Shown here in pieces: positions 31,842 to 40,564 of a DNA stretch of 44,699 bases. Position 1 is the stretch's first letter. Each line of letters starts with the position of its first letter. The notes under the pieces are model-generated. The model was not told the origin of the DNA. It searched no databases and worked only from the letters and a program-made list of their open reading frames with translations. The translations under genes and the position numbers were made by a program. Origin of the DNA: Kamptonema sp. UHCC 0994 (GTDB taxonomy: Bacteria > Cyanobacteriota > Cyanobacteriia > Cyanobacteriales > Microcoleaceae); contig NZ_JARFTR010000258.1 in the NCBI RefSeq assembly GCF_029167235.1, positions 1 to 44,699 on the forward strand. The letters are read 5' to 3'.

Positions 31842-33620
31842 ATGAAACTTAACCTAGTTCAAACTCCTTATCAACTGTTAAATAGTGGTTCAGAATTAGA
31901 ATTAGCTCTTAAACCATTTCAACAGGCTTCATGCTTTGGAATTGACTGCGAAACGGCTTTTGGAATTGACCCATACCGAGCTAAAGTTCGCCTGGTACAG
32001 CTTGCTATTCCCGATAGGCCAGTAGCGATCATCGATCTCTTTGCGATCGCGCCCACCGATCTTGGCCCCCTGCGTTCCCTGTTAGCCGGAAATGCCCTCA
32101 AAATTGGACATAACCTCAAGTTTGACTGGCTGATGCTGACTAGGGCTGGGCTTTCACCATCCAAACCTTTTTTTGATACTTATCTGGCTTACCGCGTGCT
32201 AATAGCCGGACTCAAGCGCACTTCGTCTCTGGAAGCTGTTGCTGATAAATTGCTGAAAGTGAAGCTAGACAAAGCACAGCAGGTTAGCGACTGGTCAGGA
32301 GAACTGAGTAGAACTCAACTGCAATATGCTGCTACTGATGCTGCCATCTTACTACCGCTATGTGAGGTACTTCACCGTCAACTTTATTCAGCACAACTTT
32401 GGCAGACTGCGAAACTAGAATTTGCCTGTTTACCTGCGGTGGCTTCTATGGAACTTAATGGGATGCTTTTAGATAGAGAACAGTGGGGTATTTTAGGAGA
32501 GAAACTCGCGACTAAACGCGATTCCCTTTTAAGACAAATTAATTCACAACTCCATCGACCTAACCCTCATAAACAAATCTCTTTGTTACCGGAATTCACG
32601 GATACAATTAATCCTCGTTCTCCGAAACAAGTCTTAGCGGCTTTGCAAGAGAAAGGCATTCCTGTTACTTCCACTAATTCTCAACAATTAATTCCTTTAC
32701 AGGGCGAGTATCCCGTTATTCAAGCACTCTTAGAATATCGCAGCTTATCAGCTCGTATCAACACTTTTGCTCTGGGTTTACCAGAACATATTCACCCAAT
32801 TACAGGGCGCATTCATCCTAACTGGTTTCAGATTGGGGCTCGGTCAGGGCGGTTTAGTTGTCGAAAGCCAAATTTAACAAATATCCCTAGAGATAAAGAA
32901 ACCAGGCAGTGTTTTAAAGCTGCACCCGGTTACGTCCTACTTAAAGCCGATTACAGCCAGATTGAACTGCGGATTATGGCGAAAGTGTCGGGGGATATTA
33001 GGATGGTTAAAGCTTACTCTCAAGGGGAAGATTTGCATTCTTTGACAGCTTCCTTGGTGTTGGGAAAACTTTTAGCTGAAATTACTATCGAAGATAGACA
33101 ACTCGGCAAAATTATTAACTTCGGTTTAATTTATGGCATGGGAGTTAGGAAATTTAAGCTGATGGCTCAAGCAGAGCATGGAGTCATTTTAACTGTGGAA
33201 CAAGCTTCGTACTTTCGGAAGAAGTTCTTTGAATCCTATACAGGTATCAAACAATTTCATGCCAAAGTTCGGAGTGCATGGAGCCGAGGTATTCGAGAAA
33301 GTCGCACCGTTTTAGGCAGAAGGAGATTATGGTCAAAAGAGACTAAGCCGTTGCTTAATGAGATGTTAAATAACCCCATTCAAGGAATGAGTGCTGACAT
33401 TACTAAACTCGCTCTTGCTCTATTGTTTAATCCTTTGAGTCGCACGAGAGCGAGACTGATTTGTGTCGTTCACGATGAAATTTTAATCGAGTGTCCTCTT
33501 GAAAAAGTGTCGTCAGTTAAAGCAATGCTTGAAAAATGTATGGTGAGAGCCGGGAATAAGTTTCTCTCTCCAATTCCTTGCCAAGTAGAAATTAATGTGA
33601 TTGAAAGTTGGGGAGGGTAA
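31842..33620 (+). CDS. Family A DNA polymerase (Klenow type)
   Basis: A 592-residue polymerase with 3'-5' exonuclease and polymerase domains but no 5' nuclease domain. Exo I Asp35/Glu37 (GIDCETAF), Exo II Asp95 (GHNLKFDWLML) and Exo III Tyr162/Asp166 (YAATDAAILL) are intact. In the polymerase domain motif A is ADYSQIELRI (Asp370), motif B RQLGKIINFGLIYG (Arg419, Lys423, Phe427, Tyr431), and motif C VVHDEILIE (Asp545, Glu546). All catalytic residues are present, so it should be active with proofreading. It resembles polA but is a plasmid-specific copy. Its ATG directly follows C-rich repeats, so translation start is atypical. It probably works with the plasmid clamp or loader, which is inferred. 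Confidence 0.93.
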   Translation: MKLNLVQTPYQLLNSGSELELALKPFQQASCFGIDCETAFGIDPYRAKVRLVQLAIPDRPVAIIDLFAIAPTDLGPLRSLLAGNALKIGHNLKFDWLMLTRAGLSPSKPFFDTYLAYRVLIAGLKRTSSLEAVADKLLKVKLDKAQQVSDWSGELSRTQLQYAATDAAILLPLCEVLHRQLYSAQLWQTAKLEFACLPAVASMELNGMLLDREQWGILGEKLATKRDSLLRQINSQLHRPNPHKQISLLPEFTDTINPRSPKQVLAALQEKGIPVTSTNSQQLIPLQGEYPVIQALLEYRSLSARINTFALGLPEHIHPITGRIHPNWFQIGARSGRFSCRKPNLTNIPRDKETRQCFKAAPGYVLLKADYSQIELRIMAKVSGDIRMVKAYSQGEDLHSLTASLVLGKLLAEITIEDRQLGKIINFGLIYGMGVRKFKLMAQAEHGVILTVEQASYFRKKFFESYTGIKQFHAKVRSAWSRGIRESRTVLGRRRLWSKETKPLLNEMLNNPIQGMSADITKLALALLFNPLSRTRARLICVVHDEILIECPLEKVSSVKAMLEKCMVRAGNKFLSPIPCQVEINVIESWGG

Positions 33621-33842
33621 TAGATTAACGAGGAAGGAAAGGAGTGGTGAATAGAAAGTGGTAAAGCGGCTACTGCGTTCAAGTTAAGTCTTAATTTATG
33701 TGACTTGAGCGCAACCGGATGGTGGCGTAGGCTTAGCCAGCACTTCCTACGTTAGTTACCACCGCAGGCATCGCACACTATCAAACTCACGTTGCATTAA
33801 GAATGGTATGTTATATTGATTAACCATCAACCGAGAGAATCG

Positions 33843-34745
33843 TTAGGTCATCGCACACCATCGCTCAATTAACTGTTGTAACATCCGATCGAGGTCAGCG
33901 ATCGCTCCCAGGTTGAGACAAAAAACATTCTCAAGGGTAGCGCGTAACTCTGCAACCGTTGAAAGGATACGATGTTCTGTTCGACCGTCCAAATAATGTA
34001 CCGTAAACTGATTATTCCACAAGGCATAACGACAATTTGAATCCGGTTTTGCCGCCATCAAGTTAGTAACAAAAATCGAGTTGGGATGAGTTGAAACATA
34101 CCAATTACTCACCTCATAATCGGGTAATTCTTGCTCCTGAAGATCGAATCTGTAAAGTGATTTCCACTCCTGCTTGATATATGCTTGCATGATGTAGGTG
34201 CGATCTGTGGCGATAAATCGAAATGATTCATGGGATGTAGCTTGTTCAATATCCGGTGTCAAAGCAAGCGGCGTGGTGAGCGTTAATCCTCCGAATCCCA
34301 CATCTGCAATGTATGGCTCTCCATCAATATTGACCCACAATACCATATGACTGCGAGGTGCGATCGTCCCGGATGGTAAATTCCACAGCACACGGGCTGC
34401 CAAATTTTTTAACTGAAAGCCAAGAGCAAGCAAAACATCCCGCAACAGTGAATTTTGCTCAAAACAATAGCCGCCCCGTCCCTCATTGATTAGTTTTTGT
34501 TGCAAGGATGCTAAATCCAGCTTTACAGGTTGTTTCAGGAGTGAATTGAGGTTTTCAAACGCGATCGTTTGGGAATGTCGTTGATGAATTGCCTGTAACG
34601 TTGTCAGCCTGGGTGAACAGTCGCCACTATAGCCAATTCGTTGAAAATAGGCATCAAGGTCGATCTCAGTCAGTCGTTGTTGCAATGGTTGCAGATTCGC
34701 AGCAATCTGTTCGGCGCGTAAAAGCAATGGGTGTCGATCTACCAT
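33843..34745 (-). CDS. Arylamine N-acetyltransferase
   Basis: A 300-residue acetyltransferase with the catalytic Cys in GRGGYCFEQN, the His in PRSHMVLWV and the Asp in IADVGFGG. It transfers acetyl groups from acetyl-CoA to arylamines. The usual bacterial family length is 270-290. The frame extends to 34853, overlapping the upstream GST gene. Of the candidate ATGs, 34745 (MVDRHPLL) has GGAGG nine bases upstream, better than 34754, where GGAGG touches the ATG. It is 32 bases after the GST stop and probably co-transcribed. It is richer in G+C than its neighbours by eye, which suggests recent capture from a chromosome. Confidence 0.93.
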   Translation of the reverse strand: MVDRHPLLLRAEQIAANLQPLQQRLTEIDLDAYFQRIGYSGDCSPRLTTLQAIHQRHSQTIAFENLNSLLKQPVKLDLASLQQKLINEGRGGYCFEQNSLLRDVLLALGFQLKNLAARVLWNLPSGTIAPRSHMVLWVNIDGEPYIADVGFGGLTLTTPLALTPDIEQATSHESFRFIATDRTYIMQAYIKQEWKSLYRFDLQEQELPDYEVSNWYVSTHPNSIFVTNLMAAKPDSNCRYALWNNQFTVHYLDGRTEHRILSTVAELRATLENVFCLNLGAIADLDRMLQQLIERWCAMT

Positions 34746-34777
34746 AGGGGTCATCCTCCAAAAACTAACTGTTCCAG

Positions 34778-35449
34778 TCAACTCGCAAGCTGGTATGTAC
34801 CACCCCGTTTTAATGCCTGTTGATAGGCCGGGCGAGAATGGATGCGATCGCAAAACTCCATTAGCCTGGGACGACTGGCATCCAATCCGCCTCGCGCAAT
34901 TGCTACCTCAATGGGAAAGCTCATCTGAATATCAACCGCGGTGAATTCATCTCCAGCAAACCAGAGGCTTTGCTCAAGCTCTGCTTCTAAATAATTGAGG
35001 TGCTGCGTAATTTGAGGAGTAATGAACGTATCCTTGGTGCGTCTGGCGATCGTCTGTGCGATCGGTTTGATAAAAAATGGCAGGGGTTGTTGCTCAATGC
35101 GATCGAAGACCAGCTTGAGCAGCAGGGATGGCATAGCTGAGCCTTCAGCATAATGCAGCCAGTAGATATAGCGCCATCGCTCGGGTGTGCCGGGTGGCGG
35201 TGATAATCGTCCTCCACCGTATTGCTCCACCAAGTATTCAATGATGGCTCCAGATTCGGCTAAGGTTAGCGTTCCATCAGTGATGACAGGCGACTTACCC
35301 AGAGGATGAATCTGACGCAGAGCCGCTGGTGCTAGCAGCGTTTTGGGGTCACGTTCGTAATACTTGATGTCATACTCCAGCCCCAGTTCCTCTAACAACC
35401 ATAGAATGCGCTGGGAGCGAGAATTATTTAAGTGGTGGACAGTAATCAT
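34778..35449 (-). CDS. Glutathione S-transferase
   Basis: A 223-residue GST. The thioredoxin-like N-terminal domain begins MITVHHLNNSRSQRILWLLE, where Ser10 is in the position of the catalytic Ser or Tyr, and contains the glutathione-binding GKSPVITDG and LAESGAIIEYL. The all-helical C-terminal domain has WFAGDEFTAVDIQMSFP. It conjugates glutathione to electrophiles or serves in detoxification. It is followed at 32 bases by the arylamine N-acetyltransferase gene; the pair looks like a chromosomal detoxification operon. A family assignment beyond GST was not attempted. Confidence 0.95.
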   Translation of the reverse strand: MITVHHLNNSRSQRILWLLEELGLEYDIKYYERDPKTLLAPAALRQIHPLGKSPVITDGTLTLAESGAIIEYLVEQYGGGRLSPPPGTPERWRYIYWLHYAEGSAMPSLLLKLVFDRIEQQPLPFFIKPIAQTIARRTKDTFITPQITQHLNYLEAELEQSLWFAGDEFTAVDIQMSFPIEVAIARGGLDASRPRLMEFCDRIHSRPAYQQALKRGGTYQLAS

Positions 35450-35672
35450 CTGCTTACTCTAATTGTTGCAAGTGCGTTCTAATTTACCAGAATGCTCAAG
35501 TCCTTTGATCTAGATATAGATTTTAGGGGAAATAATTTATATCTAACTATCTGATTCCTGTGCTACTGTCAAAATCCAAGGCGATCGCCTTGAACATTGA
35601 CAAGCTGATTACGATCGGTGTGTTTTTACAGCGCTCGCCATTTATTTGGATCGCCAAAAATTGCCTTGACGA

Positions 35673-37277
35673 TCAAATTGGATCGTAAGCAGGTGGCCGG
35701 TACTCAAACAATTCTTGGTCGCCCGCTGCAAACAAAGAGCGATCGCGACCAGTTGCAGGCCGAGCAAAGGACGCTTTATTACGAATCCCCTGAATATCTT
35801 CAGAAGAACGCTCAGATGACAGCACAAACTGAGTCCTCTGATAACGTAAATCAGCCAATTCAATTTTACCCGGCCTGCCTTCACAATAAGCTCGTTCAGC
35901 GCAGCGCTTAACTGCGATCGCAATTTCCGCACTCGTGGCTCCGGCATAATCAGATAGCAACGAATACCACTGCCTTTCACTCCAAGGATTCTCAATTCCA
36001 TCCCCAAACTGCTCCTTGAAATACTTAGCCAAATGCAAATTGAAAATCTCATAACGAGCGCCGCTATGTGGCAAATCCACAAACCAGATTCCGCCATCAT
36101 CAAATCTGCGGATAAGTTCAGCCGGCAGCATTTCTAAACGGTTAACAGTAGCTAACATTAGCACTTCACTTTCATGCTCCTGCATCCAAGTTAGCAACTT
36201 CTGTGACAGCCGCCTAGCTACACCACCATCCGCATTTGATTCCCAGCCAGAAAAACCCTTATCAAAATCATCAAAAAACAGCACACAGCCACCCAAATTA
36301 TCCGCTGTCTCCAGCATTTTATGGAGAGCGCGATCCGGATTAGAAGCACCGAGAATATTGCCCCAACTTGCGGATATAAGCGCATAGCCTAGTTTTTTAG
36401 CAGCTAGCTTTGCACTCAAACTTTTGCCCGTCCCCGGCGGCCCCCACAGCAGCATTCCTTTCGGAGGTTTAAGGTGATATTTCCTCGCATTACTGTCGGA
36501 TAACTTCGTGACATCTTGCAAATAAGCATCTAATAGATCTAAACCGCCAGCATGAGGCACGTCTGGAGAAGCAATGAACTCCAACCCCTGGTCTCGAAGT
36601 TGCGATATTTTATACTCCAATACCAACTGTGCGATATGAACAACTGAAGTGGTCACAGAGAGCGATCGCTCTAACACCAATTCAATTTCAGCCTGTGGCA
36701 GCCCTAAACTAGAAACAGCCAGCCGTTTTTTAGCTGTCACCGCATCTGAACCAAAATCAAGGGAACAATTCCGAGCGCAAAATTTATCTATAATAACTCC
36801 TACTTCCAAACTATCAGGTAGCGAACATTTAAGTAGAGGAATTAAAGGCCTTAACTTTGATGGTAATTGGATGTACTCACCCAGGAGTACCCAATATTGC
36901 TCGGCTGAACGCTCTTTCAACTCAAAGAATGCGTTAGCGAACTGAGAATAACGGCGGATAATAGGCTCACTGGCACTGCCTGACTCCAAAATATCCTCTA
37001 ACAAAAAGATGCCAGGGCGGTCACTTTCCAACATAAATTGCAGAACATCATTCAAAGCTGAAAGCTCAGTCTTGCAGAGGACGCATTTACTATCAAAACA
37101 TCGCACCTCCTGAATATTTGCATATCCGGGATTCCAGTAATAAACAGGTAAAGAGCGCTCATCGCCATACTGATAAAATGATGACAAGATAGCTTTTCTA
37201 TCTGCACTGCAATATTCTACTGCAACAATGGGAGTATTATTTGCCAATATATTTGTAAGCGAGGAAATATTTTTCAC
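35673..37277 (-). CDS. Ycf46-like AAA ATPase
   Basis: A 534-residue AAA protein with architecture like Ycf46. An N-terminal Rossmann-like domain (YWVLLGEYIQLPSKLRPLIP) is followed by an AAA module: Walker A GPPGTGKS (279-286), Walker B CVLFFDDFDKGFSG and the second region of homology ATVNRLEMLPAELIRRFDDGG. The Walker B carries Asp336-Asp337 where AAA proteins normally have Asp-Glu. Asp at the catalytic position usually lowers but does not always abolish hydrolysis. Cys60, Cys65 and Cys68 (CFDSKCVLC) may bind metal. The C-terminus (RPATGRDRSLFAAGDQE) is translated from HIP1-containing DNA and may be an extension. Ycf46 relatives in cyanobacteria have a reported role in inorganic-carbon regulation; that need not hold here. 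Confidence 0.85.
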   Translation of the reverse strand: MKNISSLTNILANNTPIVAVEYCSADRKAILSSFYQYGDERSLPVYYWNPGYANIQEVRCFDSKCVLCKTELSALNDVLQFMLESDRPGIFLLEDILESGSASEPIIRRYSQFANAFFELKERSAEQYWVLLGEYIQLPSKLRPLIPLLKCSLPDSLEVGVIIDKFCARNCSLDFGSDAVTAKKRLAVSSLGLPQAEIELVLERSLSVTTSVVHIAQLVLEYKISQLRDQGLEFIASPDVPHAGGLDLLDAYLQDVTKLSDSNARKYHLKPPKGMLLWGPPGTGKSLSAKLAAKKLGYALISASWGNILGASNPDRALHKMLETADNLGGCVLFFDDFDKGFSGWESNADGGVARRLSQKLLTWMQEHESEVLMLATVNRLEMLPAELIRRFDDGGIWFVDLPHSGARYEIFNLHLAKYFKEQFGDGIENPWSERQWYSLLSDYAGATSAEIAIAVKRCAERAYCEGRPGKIELADLRYQRTQFVLSSERSSEDIQGIRNKASFARPATGRDRSLFAAGDQELFEYRPPAYDPI

Positions 37278-37364
37278 TTTTCACTTCTCCAATAACACTT
37301 CAACTACTTTAACCACCAATCTTTAAATGTAACTCCCTACTACTAGATGAATTAACATCCCTCA

Positions 37365-37436
37365 ATTGGAGGGAGAAGGGGTGAGGGGGAAGGAAACGTC
37401 AAATTCTCTCAGTCTCCCTCTCCGCACTCCCCCTCA
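37365..37436. repeat. Compact G tract / C tract pair
   Basis: GGAGGGAGAAGGGGTGAGGG (37366-37385) is followed within 25 bases by a C-rich tract (37413-37434). It lies between the divergent AAA gene and the acidic-tailed gene and could fold into one hairpin. Confidence 0.65.
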
Positions 37437-37498
37437 ATTTTAGTAATTGTGCCTAGCGGCACTCATAAATTGATGTTATGTAAGTTAAATTGTCAATC

Positions 37499-38236
37499 AT
37501 GGCCATAACTAAAAAGCAAACCGCAGCTACTCCAAATCGCTCTCAGTCACCTGTTGCTGCTAAATCTAAACCGCCTGAAAAGAAGAACAGTCAAACAGTC
37601 GGCAGTAATAATGGAGCCAAATCAAAACCTCAACCTAACCTCAGCGCCGAGCAAATTGCTGTTGAGCTAGTCAAACAGATTCGTAATACAATTCATAAGA
37701 AGTACGGTGTGACAATTCAGCGTCGCAATAGCCGTATTTCGACAAAGGTAGGTCACGCAATTCGTGAAAAACTGGGATTAGATATTCAAGCTCAGTTGAA
37801 CAAGCGTAACGGCAACGGCAATGGCAAAAAGTTCGACTGGCAAGAGTGGAACAATACTGTGTTTCCCAAGCTAGTTGGTCGGCCTGATGAACTCAAGTAT
37901 GATGTCGAAGTTGTTGCCCTAGCGATGAGCCAACTTTACGATTCCATTGCTGAAAATCCACAAGCTGCTATTGCGGATTTAATGGAGTTCAATGCTCAAA
38001 GTTTAAAGCGTCGCAACGAGTTAGCTAAGTCCTCTGAAGAAGATACTGAAGAACTCGATGATAACGACGAACTCGATGATGAAGATGATGATGAAATTGA
38101 TGACATACTCGATGGAATTGATGACGAAGACGAAGAAAGCGATGAAGATAACGATGAGGAGGATGATGGCTCAGACTCAGACTCAGATGATTTTAGTTTA
38201 GACGAAGACGAGGAATTTGACGAAGACGATGAATAA
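37499..38236 (+). CDS. Acidic-tailed hypothetical protein
   Basis: A 245-residue protein. Residues 1-50 are basic and Ser/Lys-rich. A central helical domain holds AVELVKQIRNTIHKKYGVTI and KFDWQEWNNTVFPKLVGRPD. The last 70 residues are almost all Asp and Glu. The DW-x-x-[WF] core resembles the smaller neighbour at 38625 (LDWEAFNTWFNK), so the two may be distant paralogues. Acidic tails of this kind can mimic DNA or mask basic surfaces. The frame opens at TTG 37490, but ATG 37499 is preferred. Two hairpin terminators follow the stop. Function is unknown. Confidence 0.7.
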   Translation: MAITKKQTAATPNRSQSPVAAKSKPPEKKNSQTVGSNNGAKSKPQPNLSAEQIAVELVKQIRNTIHKKYGVTIQRRNSRISTKVGHAIREKLGLDIQAQLNKRNGNGNGKKFDWQEWNNTVFPKLVGRPDELKYDVEVVALAMSQLYDSIAENPQAAIADLMEFNAQSLKRRNELAKSSEEDTEELDDNDELDDEDDDEIDDILDGIDDEDEESDEDNDEEDDGSDSDSDDFSLDEDEEFDEDDE

Positions 38237-38258
38237 TTAATTGCTCAATTCCGATGAG

Positions 38259-38308
38259 AAAGCTCTGCCGAAATAGTAGAGCTTTTTTAGCCTCTATCGA
38301 GGCTTTTT
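38259..38308 (+). terminator. Tandem intrinsic terminators
   Basis: AAAGCTCT (38259-38266) / AGAGCTTT (38278-38285), followed by a T run, then GCCTC (38290-38294) / GAGGC (38299-38303) followed by TTTTT. Two terminators in a row downstream of the acidic-tailed gene. Confidence 0.85.
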
Positions 38309-38334
38309 CTAAGAATCGCAATTCATTTAATAAG

Positions 38335-38430
38335 GAGAGGGGAAGGAAAAATTTTCAGTAATGACGCGATTTTACTAAAGTTTTTCTAACCATTTCCCTT
38401 CCTTCCCCTTCCCCTTCCCCTTCCCCTTCA
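38335..38430. repeat. G tract / C tract pair
   Basis: AGGAGAGGGGAAGG (38334-38347) and, 50 bases on, a C tract (38392-38428) made of CCCCTT repeats. The rest of the 38309-38624 spacer shows no gene; CAACCAATTAAACC...GGTTG near 38490-38517 forms a weak inverted repeat. Confidence 0.65.
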
Positions 38431-38624
38431 TGGTAATGATTGTCGCCACCATCCGAGTCAGGGTGCTCTGGGAATTATACCAACAAATTCACAACCAATT
38501 AAACCTTAGCATTGGTTGTGAATTTGATTTTACCCACCCACCCACCACTAATCTTTTTAATTAATTCTAATTAGCCGACTTTCGTCGCTTTAGTTGTGAA
38601 TAAAAAACACTTGGAGTGTTAATC

Positions 38625-38984
38625 ATGGCTAATCGCAAATCCGCTCAAACTCCGATGCAAAAGCAATTCGCTGAAACTCTTGAAGAACAACGCTTTGAGA
38701 TGTTTCTGCACGTCGCTCGCGAATTAACGGGACGTGCCAAACAGCGGCAGTTGCCGAAAGGTAAAGCTCTTGACTGGGAAGCATTCAATACTTGGTTTAA
38801 CAAGCAATATGAAGGCTACTCAGCTAACGAGATACTTGAAGAAATCCTGAGCAATGTTTACTGGCTCGCATCGGAGCAAGCAGTGATTGACTTGCACTTC
38901 CGCTATATCGAATCGGCAGTTAAAGCCGCTAATAAGAAAAAGGTTACTGACGATGATGAAGACCTTGATGATTTCGTCAAGTAA
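38625..38984 (+). CDS. Small hypothetical protein with acidic end
   Basis: A 119-residue protein. A helical core carries FAETLEEQRFEMFLHVAREL and ALDWEAFNTWFNKQYEGYS, with a short acidic C-terminus (DDDEDLDDFVK). The DW-x-x-F/W segment, helix spacing and acidic end resemble the neighbour at 37499, so they may share a fold or come from duplication. The frame opens at GTG 38616, but GGAG eight bases before ATG 38625 supports the later start. An intrinsic terminator follows. Function unknown. Confidence 0.75.
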   Translation: MANRKSAQTPMQKQFAETLEEQRFEMFLHVARELTGRAKQRQLPKGKALDWEAFNTWFNKQYEGYSANEILEEILSNVYWLASEQAVIDLHFRYIESAVKAANKKKVTDDDEDLDDFVK

Positions 38985-39016
38985 GTTGATTGTTACCCCC
39001 AACAAAGGGGGTAAAG

Positions 39017-39041
39017 TCCTGCTCAAAGCAGGATTTTTTTT
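39017..39041 (+). terminator. Intrinsic terminator
   Basis: TCCTGCT (39017-39023) pairs with AGCAGGA (39027-39033) with a three-base loop, followed by eight T. It lies 33 bases after the stop of the small acidic-ended gene. Confidence 0.9.
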
Positions 39042-39248
39042 AACCCACCCACCACACCCAGTTCCATTTGCAACATTTAGAATCGCATTTTCTGAAAGTT
39101 TTAGTTGATTGGTTTTAGGCAACAAAATAGGTCGAACAACAAGTTGGGAAAAACTGCCTGTTTGTAAATCAAATGATTGTTTTATTTAAAAAGATTTGAG
39201 TTTAAACGCGAGCGCGTTTGAGAGATGTTCTACTTGTAAATTCTCGCC

Positions 39249-39767
39249 ATGTACGAACCTATTCAACATTTTCTCACCCTAACAATTGAAACTGTAGTAA
39301 TCCTTGGTTACGGTGGCTTAATTGTTCACTATATCGCTACGCTTTCTACATCGAAGCAGATGAATCTTGCGGAAAAACAGGAGGCAGAAATTACCCCAAA
39401 GTTTGTACCTATTCTCAATGAAATTACTTCCTTTCCTGCTGTTGCTGAATGTGCAGCAACTCAAGAACTAACAGCAGAACAAGGCTTAACCTCTTCGCTA
39501 CAAGTTAAAGCCGAACTTGCTTCAAATATTCAACTCGATACTGACCCATTAAATCTGCCCTTCATTCAAGTCGATAGCCTCACTCTTCGACAATGCCGCA
39601 CCGTTATTCGAGCAATCAATTCTACTCTGCCTAAAAGCGATCGCCTGAGTCTTAAACTCAACAAAAAAGACGCACCTATCGATTGGTTGAAAACACAAAT
39701 CAAGAAGCAACTTGAAAATCATCCACAGCTATTTTCATCTTTAAACCTTGACAATTTGGAGAGCTAG
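39249..39767 (+). CDS. Single-pass membrane hypothetical protein
   Basis: A 172-residue protein with one N-terminal membrane segment (FLTLTIETVVILGYGGLIVH, about 8-27). A soluble region of Ala/Glu/Thr-rich character follows, and a C-terminal domain near 105-172 contains TLRQCRTVIRAINSTLPKSD and IDWLKTQIKKQLENHPQLF. The C-terminal part looks helical and Lys-rich. No family was recognised. It follows the terminator of the upstream gene, so it has its own promoter. Confidence 0.6.
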   Translation: MYEPIQHFLTLTIETVVILGYGGLIVHYIATLSTSKQMNLAEKQEAEITPKFVPILNEITSFPAVAECAATQELTAEQGLTSSLQVKAELASNIQLDTDPLNLPFIQVDSLTLRQCRTVIRAINSTLPKSDRLSLKLNKKDAPIDWLKTQIKKQLENHPQLFSSLNLDNLES

Positions 39768-39904
39768 TTAATTGCTTTTCTCGTGTTTGCCAAGGGTAAT
39801 TAGATCCTACCAAGTTGTTCGCTCTATTCATTGAAGCTCAATCCCCCTTCAATCGCGCTCGCACGAATTCCCTCTCCGTCCTACTGACGTTACCTAGAGA
39901 ATTG

Positions 39905-40525
39905 CTACATAGCAGCATATCTGCCTGCTGCGAAGATTTGTCGTGCCGTTAATTGCAAGTCAGGAAAAATTGAGGAAATCAGTCGATCTTCATTTTGAAA
40001 CAACTGTTTTTGATACTCATCATCTTGCAGCGTACAAATAGTAACTGTTGGCTGTTTGGGTTTGCCAATATATTCTCTACCACCAATACCCAGATAGTCA
40101 ACAATCCAATATTCAGGCACTCCTAGCAGTGCATAATCTTCAACTTTACGGGCATAGTCGTTCTGCCAGTTAGTGCTAACAACTTCAGCGATTAGTTTAA
40201 TTGAGGAACCTGACGTAATCACAGGTTCTTGTTGCCACAAAGGTTCATTAATTAGTCGATTTTGATCTAATACAATCACATCAGGGCGAAAAGCTGTTGC
40301 TGTTCCTAATAGTTTGATGAGACAGCGAGGAGGGAGAAAGTAAGGTAAATCCAGGCGGTCAATTTCTACATTCAGTTTTCGTCCCAGAAACCCAGATACT
40401 TGCTCGTGAGGCCCTGTTGGTTCCATTTCGGTTAATTCACCATCAATTAGTTCGTAACTATCGCTGTCGCCGTAGTTGGTAATAAATTCATCAACAGTTA
40501 TAAGTTTTGGAGGTGATTGAACCAT
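39905..40525 (-). CDS. Uma2 family (DUF820) endonuclease-like protein
   Basis: A 206-residue protein with the Uma2 profile: YELIDGELTEMEPTGPHEQ, PDVIVLD, LIAEVVSTN and DYALLGVPEYWIVDYL. The Asp and Glu of PD...E-x-V belong to a PD-(D/E)XK nuclease fold. Uma2 proteins are expanded in filamentous cyanobacteria; their biological target is not established. GAGGAA lies nine bases before the ATG. It sits downstream of the ribbon-helix-helix-like gene on the same strand (39-base gap), so they could be one transcript. All expected elements are present. Confidence 0.9.
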   Translation of the reverse strand: MVQSPPKLITVDEFITNYGDSDSYELIDGELTEMEPTGPHEQVSGFLGRKLNVEIDRLDLPYFLPPRCLIKLLGTATAFRPDVIVLDQNRLINEPLWQQEPVITSGSSIKLIAEVVSTNWQNDYARKVEDYALLGVPEYWIVDYLGIGGREYIGKPKQPTVTICTLQDDEYQKQLFQNEDRLISSIFPDLQLTARQIFAAGRYAAM

Positions 40526-40564
40526 TGTGTTTGTTCCTCAAACGACGGCAATGTGCATTTTTAT

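Noticed and set aside
35618-35911. 97-codon rightward frame at the 3' end of the AAA gene
   Set aside because: Lies antisense over the AAA coding region with no domain; the AAA frame has full motif support.
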